The translations under genes were made by a program, and so were the position numbers. The notes beneath the pieces were generated by a model. The model did no database searches, was not told where the DNA came from, and was given only the letters and a program-made list of their open reading frames with translations. Source: Vibrio amylolyticus (GTDB taxonomy: Bacteria; Pseudomonadota; Gammaproteobacteria; Enterobacterales; Vibrionaceae). Taken from it: a stretch of 64,000 bases of DNA. The stretch spans positions 124,001 to 188,000 of the forward strand of contig NZ_JAJHVV010000005.1 of the NCBI RefSeq assembly GCF_023145695.1. Reading direction: 5' to 3'. This document shows positions 8,628 through 19,003 of this stretch, in pieces. Position 1 is the stretch's first letter; each line of letters starts with the position of its first letter.

Positions 8628-10625
8628 TTAAGCTAGCAGCTCTTTTGCTGTGTTTACTACGTTTTCAGTCGTAAAGCCGAACATTTTGAATAGCTCGCCC
8701 GCAGGTGCAGATTCGCCGAATGTAGTCATACCGATGATCTTGCCACCAAAGCCAACGTACTTGTACCAGAAGTCAGCGATGCCAGCTTCTACTGCGATAC
8801 GAGCTGTTACGTCAGATGGAAGTACAGATTCACGGTACTCAGCATCTTGCTTGTCGAATGCGTCAGTCGCAGGCATAGAGACTACGCGTACTTTCTTACC
8901 TTCAGCGGTTAGTTCACCAGCTGCGTTCACCGCTAGCTCAACTTCAGAACCGGTTGCGATAAGAATAAGCTCTGGTTTGCCTTCACAATCTTTCAGGATG
9001 TACCCACCCTTAGCGATGTTTGCTACTTGCTCAGCATTACGATCTTGCTGTGCTAGGTTTTGACGAGAGAAGATAAGTGCAGAAGGACCATCTTTACGCT
9101 CTACTGCTAGTTTCCAAGCGACTGCTGATTCAACTTGGTCACATGGACGCCATGTGCTCATGTTTGGAGTCAGACGTAGAGAAGCGATCTGCTCAACAGG
9201 TTGGTGCGTTGGACCATCTTCACCAAGACCGATAGAGTCGTGTGTGTACACTTGGATGTTCTGAACTTTCATCAGAGCTGCCATGCGCATCGCGTTACGA
9301 GCGTATTCCATGAACATTAGGAAGGTTGCACCGTATGGTACGAAACCACCGTGTAGCGCCATACCGTTCATGATTGCCGTCATACCAAACTCACGTACAC
9401 CGTAGTGAATGTAGTTGCCAGACGCATCATCAGCAGAAACTGATTTAGAACCAGACCACATTGTTAGGTTAGATGGTGCAAGGTCAGCAGAGCCGCCCAT
9501 AAACTCAGGAAGCATTTGGCCAAATGCTTCTAGAGCATTTTGCGACGCTTTACGTGATGCGATATTCGCTGGGTTTGCTTGAAGGTCAGCAATGATTTTG
9601 CTTGTTTTTTCTTCCCATTCAGCAGGAAGGTCGCCATTTACGCGGCGTTTAAATTCTGCGGCAAGCTCTGGGTATGCTGCTTCATAAGCTGCAAGTTTCT
9701 CGTTCCACGCAGCTTCCTTAGCTGTGCCTGCTTCTTTCGCATTCCATTCTGCGTAAATTTCCGACGGAATTTCAAAAGGACCGTGCTCCCAACCTAATTG
9801 TTTACGTGTTGCTGCAATTTCGTCAGCGCCTAGTGGTGCACCGTGACAGTCGTGCGTTCCTGCTTTATTTGGAGAACCAAAACCGATCACTGTTTTAGTA
9901 CAAATCAGGGTAGGGCGTGAATCTGCTTTTGCCGCTTCAATCGCTGCATTGATCGCTTCAGGATCGTGGCCATCAACAGCAGGAATTACGTGCCAACCGT
10001 ACGCTTCAAAACGTTTTGGAGTATCGTCAGAGAACCAACCTTCGACTTCACCATCGATAGAGATGCCGTTGTCATCCCAGAATGCGATTAGCTTACCAAG
10101 ACCTAATGTGCCCGCTAGTGAACATGCTTCGTGAGAAATACCTTCCATCAGACAACCATCACCCATGAATGCATAAGTGAAGTGGTCAACGATGTCGTGG
10201 CCTTCTTTATTGAATTGCGCTGCAAGTGATTTCTCAGCGAGCGCCATACCTACAGCGTTTGTGATGCCTTGACCTAGTGGGCCTGTTGTTGTTTCGATAC
10301 CCGGTGCGTAACCATATTCTGGGTGACCTGGCGTTTTAGAGTGCAGTTGACGGAAATTTTTCAGATCGTCGATTGAAAGCTCGTAACCCGCAAGATGCAG
10401 TAGAGAGTAAATCAGCATTGAACCGTGGCCGTTAGACAATACGAAACGGTCTCGGTCAGCCCACTCAGGGTTTGTTGGGTTATGGTTCAAGTGAGAACGC
10501 CAAAGAACTTCAGCGATGTCAGCCATGCCCATAGGAGCACCTGGGTGACCAGAGTTTGCTTGTTGTACACCATCCATGCTTAGCGCACGAATCGCATTAG
10601 CGAGTTGCTTTCTAGATTGCGTCAT
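8628..10625 (-). CDS. tkt: Transketolase
   Basis: This 665-residue protein is the usual length of bacterial transketolase. N-terminal [13 protein letters not shown] and the thiamine-diphosphate-binding [13 protein letters not shown] motif are present. The pyrimidine domain carries [18 protein letters not shown], and the C-terminal domain starts around residue 540. It transfers two-carbon ketol units between sugar phosphates in the non-oxidative pentose phosphate pathway. Transaldolase lies upstream on the same strand, so one operon supplies both enzymes of that branch. A SorC-type regulator is divergent from the pair. Vibrios usually also carry another transketolase on the main chromosome; this could be the second copy (inference). 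Confidence 0.97.
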   Translation of the reverse strand: MTQSRKQLANAIRALSMDGVQQANSGHPGAPMGMADIAEVLWRSHLNHNPTNPEWADRDRFVLSNGHGSMLIYSLLHLAGYELSIDDLKNFRQLHSKTPGHPEYGYAPGIETTTGPLGQGITNAVGMALAEKSLAAQFNKEGHDIVDHFTYAFMGDGCLMEGISHEACSLAGTLGLGKLIAFWDDNGISIDGEVEGWFSDDTPKRFEAYGWHVIPAVDGHDPEAINAAIEAAKADSRPTLICTKTVIGFGSPNKAGTHDCHGAPLGADEIAATRKQLGWEHGPFEIPSEIYAEWNAKEAGTAKEAAWNEKLAAYEAAYPELAAEFKRRVNGDLPAEWEEKTSKIIADLQANPANIASRKASQNALEAFGQMLPEFMGGSADLAPSNLTMWSGSKSVSADDASGNYIHYGVREFGMTAIMNGMALHGGFVPYGATFLMFMEYARNAMRMAALMKVQNIQVYTHDSIGLGEDGPTHQPVEQIASLRLTPNMSTWRPCDQVESAVAWKLAVERKDGPSALIFSRQNLAQQDRNAEQVANIAKGGYILKDCEGKPELILIATGSEVELAVNAAGELTAEGKKVRVVSMPATDAFDKQDAEYRESVLPSDVTARIAVEAGIADFWYKYVGFGGKIIGMTTFGESAPAGELFKMFGFTTENVVNTAKELLA

Positions 10626-10664
10626 AATTGCTTCCGAAAAATGAGAAAATTATAATTTGAAATG

Positions 10665-10692
10665 AAAGAGGAACGACATTCGTTCCTCTTTT
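10665..10692. terminator. Hairpin between transaldolase and transketolase
   Basis: The inverted repeat AAAGAGGAACG / CGTTCCTCTTT with a 5-base loop lies between the two co-oriented genes. On the coding (minus) strand the T-run after the stem is broken (CTCTTTCATTTC). It may be a partial terminator or an mRNA-stabilising hairpin that lets transaldolase be expressed above transketolase. Confidence 0.65.
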
Positions 10693-10706
10693 TATTGTGT
10701 TTGTGC

Positions 10707-11657
10707 TTATAGCTTAGCTGCGATCATGTCTTCAAGTTTACCTTGGTCAACCGCGAAGTTACGGATACCTTCAGCAAGCTTCTCTACTGCCATTGGGTCT
10801 TGGTTGTGATCCCATAGGAATTCTGCGTGAGTCATTGCAGCAGGGCGCTCATTCGTACCGTTAGAATCGATAAGTTTTTCTACAACGTCGCCTTCAGCGG
10901 CTTCAAGTTCAGCAAGAAGTTGAGGAGCGATAGTTAGACGGTCACAACCAGCAAGTTCTAGGATCTCGCCGATGTTACGGAAGCTTGCGCCCATAACAAC
11001 AGTTTTGTAGCCGTGCTCTTTGTAGTAGTTGTAGATGTTAGAAACAGAAACAACACCTGGATCTTCTTGAGCGTCGAAATCACGACCTTCTTTCGCTTTG
11101 TACCAGTCCATGATGCGACCGACGAAAGGAGAGATTAGGAATACGCCAGCTTCAGCACAAGCACGAGCTTGAGCGAAAGAGAAAAGAAGGGTTAGGTTAC
11201 AGTTGATGCCTTCTTTTTCTAGGATTTCAGCCGCGCGGATACCTTCCCAAGTTGAAGCCAGTTTAATAAGAATGCGATCGTTCGTGATGCCAGCGTCGTT
11301 GTACATTTTGATTAGCTGACGTGCTTTAGCGACGCTGCCTTCCATGTCGTAAGAAAGACGAGCATCAACTTCAGTTGAGATACGACCAGGTACCACTTTC
11401 AGGATTTCTTTACCGATGTTGACATTAAGCATGTCACAAGTGTCTTGCACCTGTTGTGCTTTGTTATCGCTTTGTGCTTTTGCGTACTCAACAGACGCAT
11501 CAATTAGAGGAGCATACTCAGCAATTTGAGCAGCTTTAAGAATGAGAGATGGGTTAGTAGTCGCATCTTCTGGCGTATACTTAGCGATAGCTTCAATATC
11601 ACCCGTATCCGCTACTACTGTTGTTAGTTTACGAAGTTGCTCTAACTTATTGCTCAT
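10707..11657 (-). CDS. tal: Transaldolase
   Basis: This 316-residue protein is the size of E. coli TalB. It has the DATTNPSL motif at residues 31-38, the Schiff-base lysine in [14 protein letters not shown], and the C-terminal EDMIAAKL ending. It moves dihydroxyacetone units between sedoheptulose-7-phosphate and glyceraldehyde-3-phosphate. It is the first gene of a tal-tkt operon, with a good sigma-70 promoter about 160 bases upstream and AGGATG before the ATG. The SorC-family regulator transcribed away from it probably controls it. Confidence 0.96.
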   Translation of the reverse strand: MSNKLEQLRKLTTVVADTGDIEAIAKYTPEDATTNPSLILKAAQIAEYAPLIDASVEYAKAQSDNKAQQVQDTCDMLNVNIGKEILKVVPGRISTEVDARLSYDMEGSVAKARQLIKMYNDAGITNDRILIKLASTWEGIRAAEILEKEGINCNLTLLFSFAQARACAEAGVFLISPFVGRIMDWYKAKEGRDFDAQEDPGVVSVSNIYNYYKEHGYKTVVMGASFRNIGEILELAGCDRLTIAPQLLAELEAAEGDVVEKLIDSNGTNERPAAMTHAEFLWDHNQDPMAVEKLAEGIRNFAVDQGKLEDMIAAKL

Positions 11658-12035
11658 AATAATTCATCCTATTTTGGGGCTTCACACGCCAATTGGCGAT
11701 TGAAAGAGTTTTGCAAGCAAATAGACCATGAGAAGTCATTTCTCAATATCTGTTCGGTATCCCATTGTCGTGAACAACTGCGCTTGAGCGGTTGCTCATT
11801 ACATGAGTAATTGATGTATTCATATTTATCGTATTCAAAAATAATAGTCAATCTAGCAACAACAGATAGAGTGAGCTTTGTCATGATATTTTTGCATTTT
11901 CACTACAGGGTCCTTTATCTAAACGTTTGCTATTCGTGAGGATTGTTATTTAAGGCTCAATAATGTGATGGGCATTTGTGTTGTCAGTGAGCGGATGTAT
12001 GGCGATTTATGAGGAATTATCTTAAAATGATGTAA
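11658..12035. other. Divergent control region between tal and the SorC-type regulator
   Basis: The 378-base gap holds the tal promoter (listed separately) and a roughly 160-base leader. A small palindrome, AAACGTTT, at 11921-11928 lies near the regulator side and could be a sugar-regulator operator. I see no protein gene: an open frame on the tal strand spans the promoter itself and is unlikely to be used. Confidence 0.5.
11823..11851 (-). promoter_or_regulatory. Sigma-70 promoter for tal-tkt
   Basis: Read on the minus strand, TTGACT (11851-11846) and TAAATA (11828-11823) are separated by exactly 17 bases. This predicts a start near 11815 and a leader of about 160 bases before the transaldolase ATG. 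Confidence 0.6.
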
Positions 12036-13058
12036 ATGTATTTGCCCATAGGTACTGCTTTGCCAAACTCACAAGACATTTCAATTGAAGCGACAAACCT
12101 ACTGACTGAGATTTCAGTAGCGTATTATCAGGACGGAGCAACTCAGGAAGAGATATCACGAAAATTTGCTATTTCCCGAGCAAAAGTTGGTCGTATGCTT
12201 AAACAAGCAAGAGAAGAGGGTATTGTTGATATTACCGTAAAATATCACCCTGTTTTTAGCGCCAAGATTGAACAAAGGTTAATCGAGCGTTTTGGTATCA
12301 GTCGCGCCCTCATCGCACTGGACCAGCCAAGTGAAGATTCGCAGCGAACTCAAGTGGCAGGGTTGGTTTCCAATTATTTGAATAGCTCTCTTAAAAACGG
12401 AATGGTCGTCGCGGTTGGCCAAGGAAGAAACGTCTCCTCGGTGGCGCATCATATTGGAGTAATAACTCCCCGAGAGTGCAAGTTCGTGTGTGGGATTGGT
12501 GGGATTCACCCAAGAGGAGGGATGTTTAATGCCGATCATATCTGTCGCCAGTTAGCGAAAAAGTATGGCGGAACGTCTGAGTCTCTTTATGCGCCAGCCT
12601 ATGCAGAAAATCCAGAGCAAAAAAAAGCATTCATGCAAAATGCGACGGTTAAACAGACACTTGACCTTGCCCGTAAAGCAGATGTGGCGTTAGTGGGTAT
12701 TGGCGATATGAGTGAAAACAGTTATATGGTTGATCTTGGCTGGTTTAGTACTGATGAAGTGGTTCAATCCCGATTAACTCAAGGTGTTGTTGGTGACTTT
12801 GCCGGTTACGACTTTTTTGATGTACATGGGAACGTCTCCAATACAGTGATGAGTGACCGAGTTATTGGACTGGGTATTGACGAGTTCCGTCCTATCGCCG
12901 AGGTGATCGCCATTGCAGCCGAAAACTCTAAGCCATTAGCATTGTTAGGTGCGCTGCGTACGGGGGTTGTCGATGTAATTGCGACTAGTGTGAGCAATGC
13001 ACTAACTGTGCTTAACTTAGATGAGCAGATGGAAGGCTTAAGTAATCGTAACCAATAA
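12036..13058 (+). CDS. SorC-family transcriptional regulator
   Basis: The protein has 340 residues. Residues 25-75 form a helix-turn-helix region (YYQDGATQEEISRKFAISRAKVGRMLKQAREEGIV). The rest is a SorC/DeoR-type sugar-phosphate-binding domain, with CGIGGIHPRGG and DVALVGIGDMSENS typical of the family. SorC proteins sense phosphorylated sugars and regulate neighbouring carbohydrate genes. Its divergence from tal-tkt suggests it responds to a pentose-phosphate-pathway intermediate; this is inferred. No strong ribosome site is seen before the ATG at 12036, so the start is only likely. A terminator follows directly. Confidence 0.88.
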   Translation: MYLPIGTALPNSQDISIEATNLLTEISVAYYQDGATQEEISRKFAISRAKVGRMLKQAREEGIVDITVKYHPVFSAKIEQRLIERFGISRALIALDQPSEDSQRTQVAGLVSNYLNSSLKNGMVVAVGQGRNVSSVAHHIGVITPRECKFVCGIGGIHPRGGMFNADHICRQLAKKYGGTSESLYAPAYAENPEQKKAFMQNATVKQTLDLARKADVALVGIGDMSENSYMVDLGWFSTDEVVQSRLTQGVVGDFAGYDFFDVHGNVSNTVMSDRVIGLGIDEFRPIAEVIAIAAENSKPLALLGALRTGVVDVIATSVSNALTVLNLDEQMEGLSNRNQ

Positions 13059-13059
13059 A

Positions 13060-13096
13060 AAATGACAGTGACTGCTATTTATTCACTGTCATTTCT
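13060..13096 (+). terminator. Terminator after the SorC-type regulator
   Basis: A 12-bp stem (AAATGACAGTGA / TCACTGTCATTT) with a roughly 10-base loop begins just after the stop codon and is followed by TCTTTTA. Confidence 0.82.
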
Positions 13097-13205
13097 TTTA
13101 TATAGGCGCCTTGAGCAGCAAACCCTAGTTATTTAGGGAGATGCCTTATTGAAACAACGCATCATCAGTCAAGGGATGGTGAAGGCGACCGACCAACGGA
13201 TGTGT

Positions 13206-14138
13206 TTATGCTTTCAGTTCACTGACACACTGTTTAGACATATCAACTAACCAGCGATGAAAGGCATTATTGCTGTTACTTGAGCTGTATGTGGCGATCG
13301 ATAACAAAGGGATTTCAACTTCTTGTTGTGGGGTAACGAGAGTTAGCCCTTCTGGAATAGAATTTTTCGCAAGATCACTTACCGCCATTATGCTGTCCGT
13401 CTTTTTAAGTATCTCGAAGCAGATGTTCATTTGATCAACTTTAGTTAAAATATTCGCCTCGTAGCCATGCTCTTCTAAGTACTGTTCCAAATAGTGTTTA
13501 GTCGTATATTGATGAGGTAAAATCATCATGGTTAAAGGATATGATGCCATTGTGGCGATAGACGCACCTTGTTCCACAATCGGATGGCCGCTTTTACAGC
13601 ATATTTTGAATTCTGACTGGCCGATATTGGTTCGGTGTATTCCTTTTGAGATGTCAATGGGAGAGAAATTGATGCCAAGATCCAACTGGCGACTTTTGAT
13701 CTTACTATCGGTATCCCAAGACCAGTTTTCAAAATGTAGTTGAGCATTAGGAGCTTGTTGATGAAGAGCATCAAAGAGCGTTGTGACAATTGGTTGGTAC
13801 AGTACAGGGCTTATTGCAATACGAATTAAGCCGTTGTAGTTATGCGCATTAAATGAGTGTTCGATCTCTAACGCCTCTTCAAACCTTAGTTGTAAATCAG
13901 GAATACGCAGAAGGATTCTTTCGCAATATGGGGTTGGTGCAAGGCCGTGGGGGTGACGTATAAACAGCTCATCTTGTAATTGCTCACGTAATTTTTTTAA
14001 AGATTTACTAATTGCAGATTGGGTAACATAGAGCTTTTCTGCCGCTCGTGCGGTGCTTTTTTCATGCCCCAACACTTGGATGAGGCGTAAACTATTTAGG
14101 CTTAATGTAAAGGCTGAACGATTGACGAAATGTCCCAT
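13206..14138 (-). CDS. LysR-family regulator (paralog 1)
   Basis: This 310-residue protein has an N-terminal winged helix (residues 12-70: EKSTARAAEKLYVTQSAISKSLKKLREQL) and a periplasmic-binding-like effector domain after residue 95. It clearly shares sequence with the two LysR proteins at 15956 and 16884. All three have A/GIxVDLGIN-x-x-P-type phrases (here RQLDLGINFSPIDIS) and a CC pair in the middle of the effector domain (FKICCKSG). It lies immediately downstream, on the same strand, of the DUF1254 protein gene. The ligand is unknown. Confidence 0.88.
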   Translation of the reverse strand: MGHFVNRSAFTLSLNSLRLIQVLGHEKSTARAAEKLYVTQSAISKSLKKLREQLQDELFIRHPHGLAPTPYCERILLRIPDLQLRFEEALEIEHSFNAHNYNGLIRIAISPVLYQPIVTTLFDALHQQAPNAQLHFENWSWDTDSKIKSRQLDLGINFSPIDISKGIHRTNIGQSEFKICCKSGHPIVEQGASIATMASYPLTMMILPHQYTTKHYLEQYLEEHGYEANILTKVDQMNICFEILKKTDSIMAVSDLAKNSIPEGLTLVTPQQEVEIPLLSIATYSSSNSNNAFHRWLVDMSKQCVSELKA

Positions 14139-14290
14139 AACTTGAAAGTGTCCCTACTTATATCAAGTGCTAAACAAGGCCCAAATATAGCCTTATTTAA
14201 AAGATCTGATGACCCTTACCATATACACAAACTAAAAAGCCATCAATCATTTAGATCGATGGCTTTAATAATATGCAGGAACAACCGTTA

Positions 14291-15745
14291 TTAATTGTGT
14301 TCTACTTTTTGAATGTCACTGAGTACAAAATTACCGTTAAAGAAATCAGCTTGTGGGCCATAGAGCCTAAATAGTGTGAAGAACTGCTCTCCTTTAGTAA
14401 TTGGCATACAGTTAGCGTAATTTCGGCTATCGCATTCTGATGACCAGTAGATGTCTGCGCTGCCATCGCTATTAAACGTCATTTCAGGCTCATTTGATGC
14501 CCAACCGAGGCGATCGGCTTCATAGATAAAGCTGCCTGTTTCCATTGAATACGTTAAGAACGACCAAAAACGCTCAGCAGGAACATTAGATGGAACGTGG
14601 ATCGTATAATCATAATCGCCATACATAGGGTTACCATCTGCGTCTAAAATCCCTTTTATGTAAGTCGTAGAACGAGACTCTGCTAGAGATTTAGGTGGTG
14701 CAATATAATAGGCGAAGGTGGTTCCTCGGCCTGCGTAATCATGCCAATTGTCACTGGTATAGGTTGCATCGGTGAGCATCATTTCTCTGTTGACAGGAAT
14801 CGTCCACTGAGATTGTTCACCCCATAGCCTAGGCGCATAGTGTGTGAAGCTATCTTTCATTTCAGCATGCAGTTTTACCAGTGCTTCATTCAGCATTACC
14901 TGTTGTTTAGGAGTGGGGGCGAACTTTTCTCCTTTTTCTAAGCCAAGATGGCGCAGCATACCGTACATCGCTTTCTCATCTTTTTTCACTACCTCATTTT
15001 GCAGTGCTCGGTGGGCACGCTCCCAGAATGAGGTTGAAAAATGATCTTGCCACTGCAGATGAGTATCTACAACGACATTGTCCATCTCTTTAAATGTCGT
15101 CGTCGTGTTCTTTGCGCCTAATGGGTATATCTTTACACCTTGCTTTACGTAATCAACATGTCCTTTCATATCCCCTTCTGAGGTTGTTTTGGTCATTGAA
15201 CGAATTGTGGTGTAACCTTGGAACGTCTCTTGTTCAACAACAATGTAACCTGTTGTGTCGCCTGTATAACCAGGTTGGACAATAAGGTACTTGCCTCCTT
15301 TACCTTTGTCGGCGCCATCGGGGCCCACATCAATTAAAGGCTTATGCCAAGAATCAAGTAAAGTACCAAAAAAAGCATTGTCTTGAGTTGCGGCGGGAAT
15401 TTCGAGCACCACAGGTCCATCTTCAATACTGTGGTAAGTATGTACGTACGGCGTATTGTTGTTGCCAGTCATCATTTGTGTATGCCATGTGACTGGACGT
15501 TCAAAGAAATAAACAGTGCTGTTTCTATCACCACCAAACTTGTTGATGGTTTCTGAAGCAAGTGTTTCGTATAACACTTGCGGGATGAACCAGGTTCCGG
15601 CTTCTAGTGCTCGGCGTTCAAACCTTTGTTCTGAAAATGATGCTGCTTTGGTTTGCGTCGAAACTGTTGGTTCAGCGTGAGCAAGCGTAAGTGAAGTCGC
15701 GGATGTTGCAATACAAAGTGCAAGTGTTAATGCGGTTTTTTTCAT
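14291..15745 (-). CDS. Secreted DUF1254/DUF1214 protein
   Basis: The protein has 484 residues with a signal peptide ending around ...LTLAHAEP. The first part (about 40-210) matches the DUF1254 pattern: long conserved blocks such as VYFFERPVTWHTQ, NNTPYVHTYHSIEDGPVVLEIP and GGKYLIVQPGY. The last part (about 370-480) is DUF1214-like (DYDYTIHVPSNVPAERFWSFLTY, GEQFFTLFRLYGP). Proteins with this pair are exported and of unproven function. A GAGG ribosome site lies before the ATG. LysR genes sit on both sides, so it is probably a target of one of them. Confidence 0.85.
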   Translation of the reverse strand: MKKTALTLALCIATSATSLTLAHAEPTVSTQTKAASFSEQRFERRALEAGTWFIPQVLYETLASETINKFGGDRNSTVYFFERPVTWHTQMMTGNNNTPYVHTYHSIEDGPVVLEIPAATQDNAFFGTLLDSWHKPLIDVGPDGADKGKGGKYLIVQPGYTGDTTGYIVVEQETFQGYTTIRSMTKTTSEGDMKGHVDYVKQGVKIYPLGAKNTTTTFKEMDNVVVDTHLQWQDHFSTSFWERAHRALQNEVVKKDEKAMYGMLRHLGLEKGEKFAPTPKQQVMLNEALVKLHAEMKDSFTHYAPRLWGEQSQWTIPVNREMMLTDATYTSDNWHDYAGRGTTFAYYIAPPKSLAESRSTTYIKGILDADGNPMYGDYDYTIHVPSNVPAERFWSFLTYSMETGSFIYEADRLGWASNEPEMTFNSDGSADIYWSSECDSRNYANCMPITKGEQFFTLFRLYGPQADFFNGNFVLSDIQKVEHN

Positions 15746-15955
15746 TTTTGCCTCAATTAAATATAATCTACGAAAATTGTCTTACCGCATATGATAGTGA
15801 GTTGAGTTGCTTTGAATACTGAATGTAATTCCGTTAGGTATTCCGTTCTGGAATATTAAGAAAAAGAAGCCGATCTAGGAAAGTGGTAAAGCCCGTCGTA
15901 AATCATGAGGGCTTTATGTCTATGTCACTCTTGTGGGGCAGATTGACCAAACCTA

Positions 15956-16894
15956 TCACGACTTAGTCTGTAAGAGTTGTTGTACGCATTGTTCGACTCG
16001 TTTATTTAGCCATTTCTGATAAGGAGTATCGGCAGTACGGTATGAGCAAAAGAGCCCCACGGGGTTAGGCACTATACCTTCTATATGGCTGATATCGATA
16101 AGTTGTAGGTCTTTGGTGAGAGAGTGAGTCGCGAGTTCGTTCATGATATAAAAGGAAGGTATTTGTCTTGTGGTATCCAAGCAAACGTCGATTTTATCAG
16201 ATCGGACCGCTACTTTTGGTTGATAGCCGCTTTCTCGGATGAATTTAATGAGCTGATTTTGTTGTCGGTTAAAGTCGGGCATTTGCGTAAGCACAAATGG
16301 GTAATTCGTTATCTCCTGGAGTGTGACGTCCTCTTTTGTTAGTAAGGGGTTGGATATGTGACAGCATAGAAATAGTTTTGGATTAGCAATTTGAGTTTGA
16401 ATGATCTCTTTAGAGAGCTCTAATGGATAATAGTTGACACCAAGATCCACTATGCCTTGTTTTAGATCAGCTTCGCTATCTGGTGTCCAGCTGTGCAGTA
16501 TGATTGTGGCGTTTGGGGCTTCGCTGTATAAGCGGGAAAATAAGTGTGACATTAATGGCCGAGCTATCGCTGCGTTAATATGAACGGTAATGTTTCCATT
16601 ATAAGTACTCGGGTCAAAGGTATCGTTACGATTATATAGTTGATCAAGGGACTCCATGATGTCGGGGATTTTTTGCATTAATCTTAAACACTTATCAGTG
16701 GTAAGGAGCTTATTTCCCTCGCGCACAAACAGTGGATCATTAACCTGTATTCTCAACTTTTTTAACGCTTTGCTAACTCCAGATTGAGTGATATATAGTC
16801 GTTCTGCTGCCCGCTTGGTGTTGAGTTCTTCTCCGAGGATTTTGAGTAGCTTCAAGCTATTAAAATCAATCCCCTCAAGTTCACTATCTGTCAT
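15956..16894 (-). CDS. LysR-family regulator (paralog 2)
   Basis: The protein is 312 residues long from the ATG at 16894. That start has GGAG seven bases upstream and overlaps the end of the preceding LysR gene by 11 bases, pointing to translational coupling. A longer reading frame starts at 16951 but would add 19 residues without a ribosome site. The winged helix is at residues 8-65 (NTKRAAERLYITQSGVSKALKKLRIQV), and the effector domain has VDLGVNYYPLELS and LFLCCH. It is a close paralog of its upstream partner and of the LysR at 13206. Confidence 0.87.
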   Translation of the reverse strand: MTDSELEGIDFNSLKLLKILGEELNTKRAAERLYITQSGVSKALKKLRIQVNDPLFVREGNKLLTTDKCLRLMQKIPDIMESLDQLYNRNDTFDPSTYNGNITVHINAAIARPLMSHLFSRLYSEAPNATIILHSWTPDSEADLKQGIVDLGVNYYPLELSKEIIQTQIANPKLFLCCHISNPLLTKEDVTLQEITNYPFVLTQMPDFNRQQNQLIKFIRESGYQPKVAVRSDKIDVCLDTTRQIPSFYIMNELATHSLTKDLQLIDISHIEGIVPNPVGLFCSYRTADTPYQKWLNKRVEQCVQQLLQTKS

Positions 16895-17912
16895 TGAACA
16901 CTCCGTTACCATCATTGTTATGGGGGGGTGGATTGTCTGAGAGTAAGTCATATAAATACTGGTGATTAGGGTCAGAATACATCTTCACCAAAGCGTTGAT
17001 TTGTTCGCCCACTGTTGCCACAAGCCAAGATAAATATGGCGATTGTTCAGTTTGTGATGAAACGTAGTAGGCGATGGAATGATTTTGTATGTCGTCAAAC
17101 CCATCAAGTTCGAGCAATGCAAGCCCTTCACCACTTACGACAGGTCTAATAACCTCACTTACTGGAGCGATAGCATCAGTGATTCTTAGCACATCGGCGC
17201 ACGCATCAAGTTTGTCAGAGCGAAAGATTACGTTGGGTAAGTAACCGTGCCTTTTTAGATAAGATTCAGTAATGGACTCACTTCCTGTGTAGTTAGCCAT
17301 CGACACTAGAACGAGGGGTGAGTTGGCGATATCTTCGATAGTGATACCTTGTTTCCGTGTGAGCGGGTGGTCTTGTCGGCAGCAAAAACGAAATTTTGGA
17401 CGACAGACAATTTGATGAGATAACCCAGGTACCGTGCGCAAAGGAAAAAAATTAATTCCGAGATCGATGAGCCCATTTTTAATCTGTGCATCGGTGTTTT
17501 CATTCCAATCCTCGATAATGACGGAGGCGTCTTGGGCAGCTTGGTTAAATGTGTTGATTAGCATTATCGATAATGGATGGCATAGAGAAGGGTTGATATG
17601 AATAGTTATTTCACCCTCGTATTTTTTCGCTTCAAAAATAGTCTGGTCTTCAAAGAGATCACCAATCTGTTCCATTACTTTGGGTAGTAAGCCTAAGATG
17701 GCCTCGCATTTGGGCGTCGGTTCAATTCCTTTATTTGTACGATTAAACAAAGGGTCACCAAATTGCTCCCTAAGTTTCTTTAACGCTTTACTTACGGCAG
17801 GTTGACCGATATCCAAACGCTCTGCCGTTTTCTTGGTGCTTTTTTCATGCCCTAGGACTTTGAGCACTTTTAGAGTGTTTAAGTCGATCCTAAATAGGTC
17901 TTCATCTTTCAT
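16884..17912 (-). CDS. LysR-family regulator (paralog 3)
   Basis: This 342-residue protein has a winged helix at residues 15-70 (KSTKKTAERLDIGQPAVSKALKKLREQF) and an effector domain with IDLGINFFPLRT and FRFCCRQD, matching the other two LysR proteins nearby. Its stop overlaps the start of paralog 2 (ATGACAGATAG). It is divergent from the outer-membrane protein gene at 18164, with 250 bases between, so by the usual LysR arrangement it may control that gene. The C-terminal 25 residues (YDLLSDNPPPHNNDG...) are an unusual polar tail. Confidence 0.88.
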   Translation of the reverse strand: MKDEDLFRIDLNTLKVLKVLGHEKSTKKTAERLDIGQPAVSKALKKLREQFGDPLFNRTNKGIEPTPKCEAILGLLPKVMEQIGDLFEDQTIFEAKKYEGEITIHINPSLCHPLSIMLINTFNQAAQDASVIIEDWNENTDAQIKNGLIDLGINFFPLRTVPGLSHQIVCRPKFRFCCRQDHPLTRKQGITIEDIANSPLVLVSMANYTGSESITESYLKRHGYLPNVIFRSDKLDACADVLRITDAIAPVSEVIRPVVSGEGLALLELDGFDDIQNHSIAYYVSSQTEQSPYLSWLVATVGEQINALVKMYSDPNHQYLYDLLSDNPPPHNNDGNGVFNDR

Positions 17913-18163
17913 TTTTCTCTATATCCATAATTTCAGGTGATGAATATTTGGAATAATTGAAAATATCATAATTCCATTTGGTTACAACAATAAATTGCCT
18001 ATATTTATCGGCGTCAAGGGATGGGTCGGCTGGATGAGTGGTCGAGGATGCCGATGAATATTGACAACAGTTTAATGACGGCCAGTTATGAACAGTTAAC
18101 AAAAGCAAATGGATGCGCTTCTAGGACGATGAGCAAATTAACTCAACTTAAGAAGACAATATT

Positions 18164-18949
18164 ATGAAAATGAACAAAGCAGTAATCGCAGCAAGCCTAA
18201 CAATGGCTCTTACCTCTTCATTCGTTCAGGCAGAATCTGAACTCCAAGATATGTCAAATCCATTAGCGGTGTACACCCAAGCGGGTATTGGATACACAGA
18301 TAAGGGGCTTAACCTAAAAATTGGCCAAAGTTACGATACGGGTAGCGAAACAACGATGGGTATGAATGTGCTCGAGGTTAAGGGATTTTTTGGTGACAAA
18401 CTTGGCTGGAGTAACCGTACTTCAGACGACAGCATCGACTCGCTTCGTTACAGAAATTTCAATGTAGACATGGAAAATGGCCGTGGTGCACAAGTTGATG
18501 TTAATTTGAATTTAACAAACACTACACAAGGCACAGCGTCTTACAGCTTAATTCAAGCGCTACCGAAAATGGGACCAATCAACTTTTACCCACTAGCCGG
18601 TGCCGGCGTCGCATTTGGTGAATCGTTTGATGAGACAAATCAAGGTGAACAGCAAGCACAGGATCGTTGGGATCTTCATGGCACATTTTATGTTATTGGC
18701 CTATACAGCAAACTCGAATTGACCAACAACATTTGGTTTAACTATAACCCAATGTACATGGGAACCCTATCTGGTTCCGACCCATTCAAGAATACGAGTT
18801 TGGAAGGGGATGACAGTGTGCTGACTCATGAGGCTGCACTCAGCTACCAAATCGATGATCGTACCAATGTTCGCTACTTCGCAAACTGGAGCGAGAACAC
18901 AAATTACGCAAACGGCGACCACCGTATTGAAGTGAACTACCAGTTTTAA
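18164..18949 (+). CDS. Predicted outer-membrane protein, possible LysR target
   Basis: The protein has 261 residues with a signal peptide ending SSFVQAES. It then shows alternating-strand composition, many Gly, Asn and aromatic residues, and the terminal ...EVNYQF that marks outer-membrane barrels. Around 10-12 strands are plausible. I recognise no substrate family. It sits head to head with the LysR pair and 140 bases ahead of a second, similar-size barrel gene. A hairpin with a T-run between the two may terminate it. Confidence 0.68.
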   Translation: MKMNKAVIAASLTMALTSSFVQAESELQDMSNPLAVYTQAGIGYTDKGLNLKIGQSYDTGSETTMGMNVLEVKGFFGDKLGWSNRTSDDSIDSLRYRNFNVDMENGRGAQVDVNLNLTNTTQGTASYSLIQALPKMGPINFYPLAGAGVAFGESFDETNQGEQQAQDRWDLHGTFYVIGLYSKLELTNNIWFNYNPMYMGTLSGSDPFKNTSLEGDDSVLTHEAALSYQIDDRTNVRYFANWSENTNYANGDHRIEVNYQF

Positions 18950-19003
18950 ATTCTGACAACTTAAACCACATAAATTTGGCGAACTACGTTATCTCAAGCT
19001 GAT

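Noticed and set aside
11669..11884. 71-codon frame on the tal strand just before transaldolase
   Set aside because: The proposed tal promoter lies inside it, and it has no ribosome site; it is probably chance.
17902..18108. 68-codon frame overlapping the LysR start on the minus strand
   Set aside because: It covers the LysR promoter region and lacks a ribosome site.
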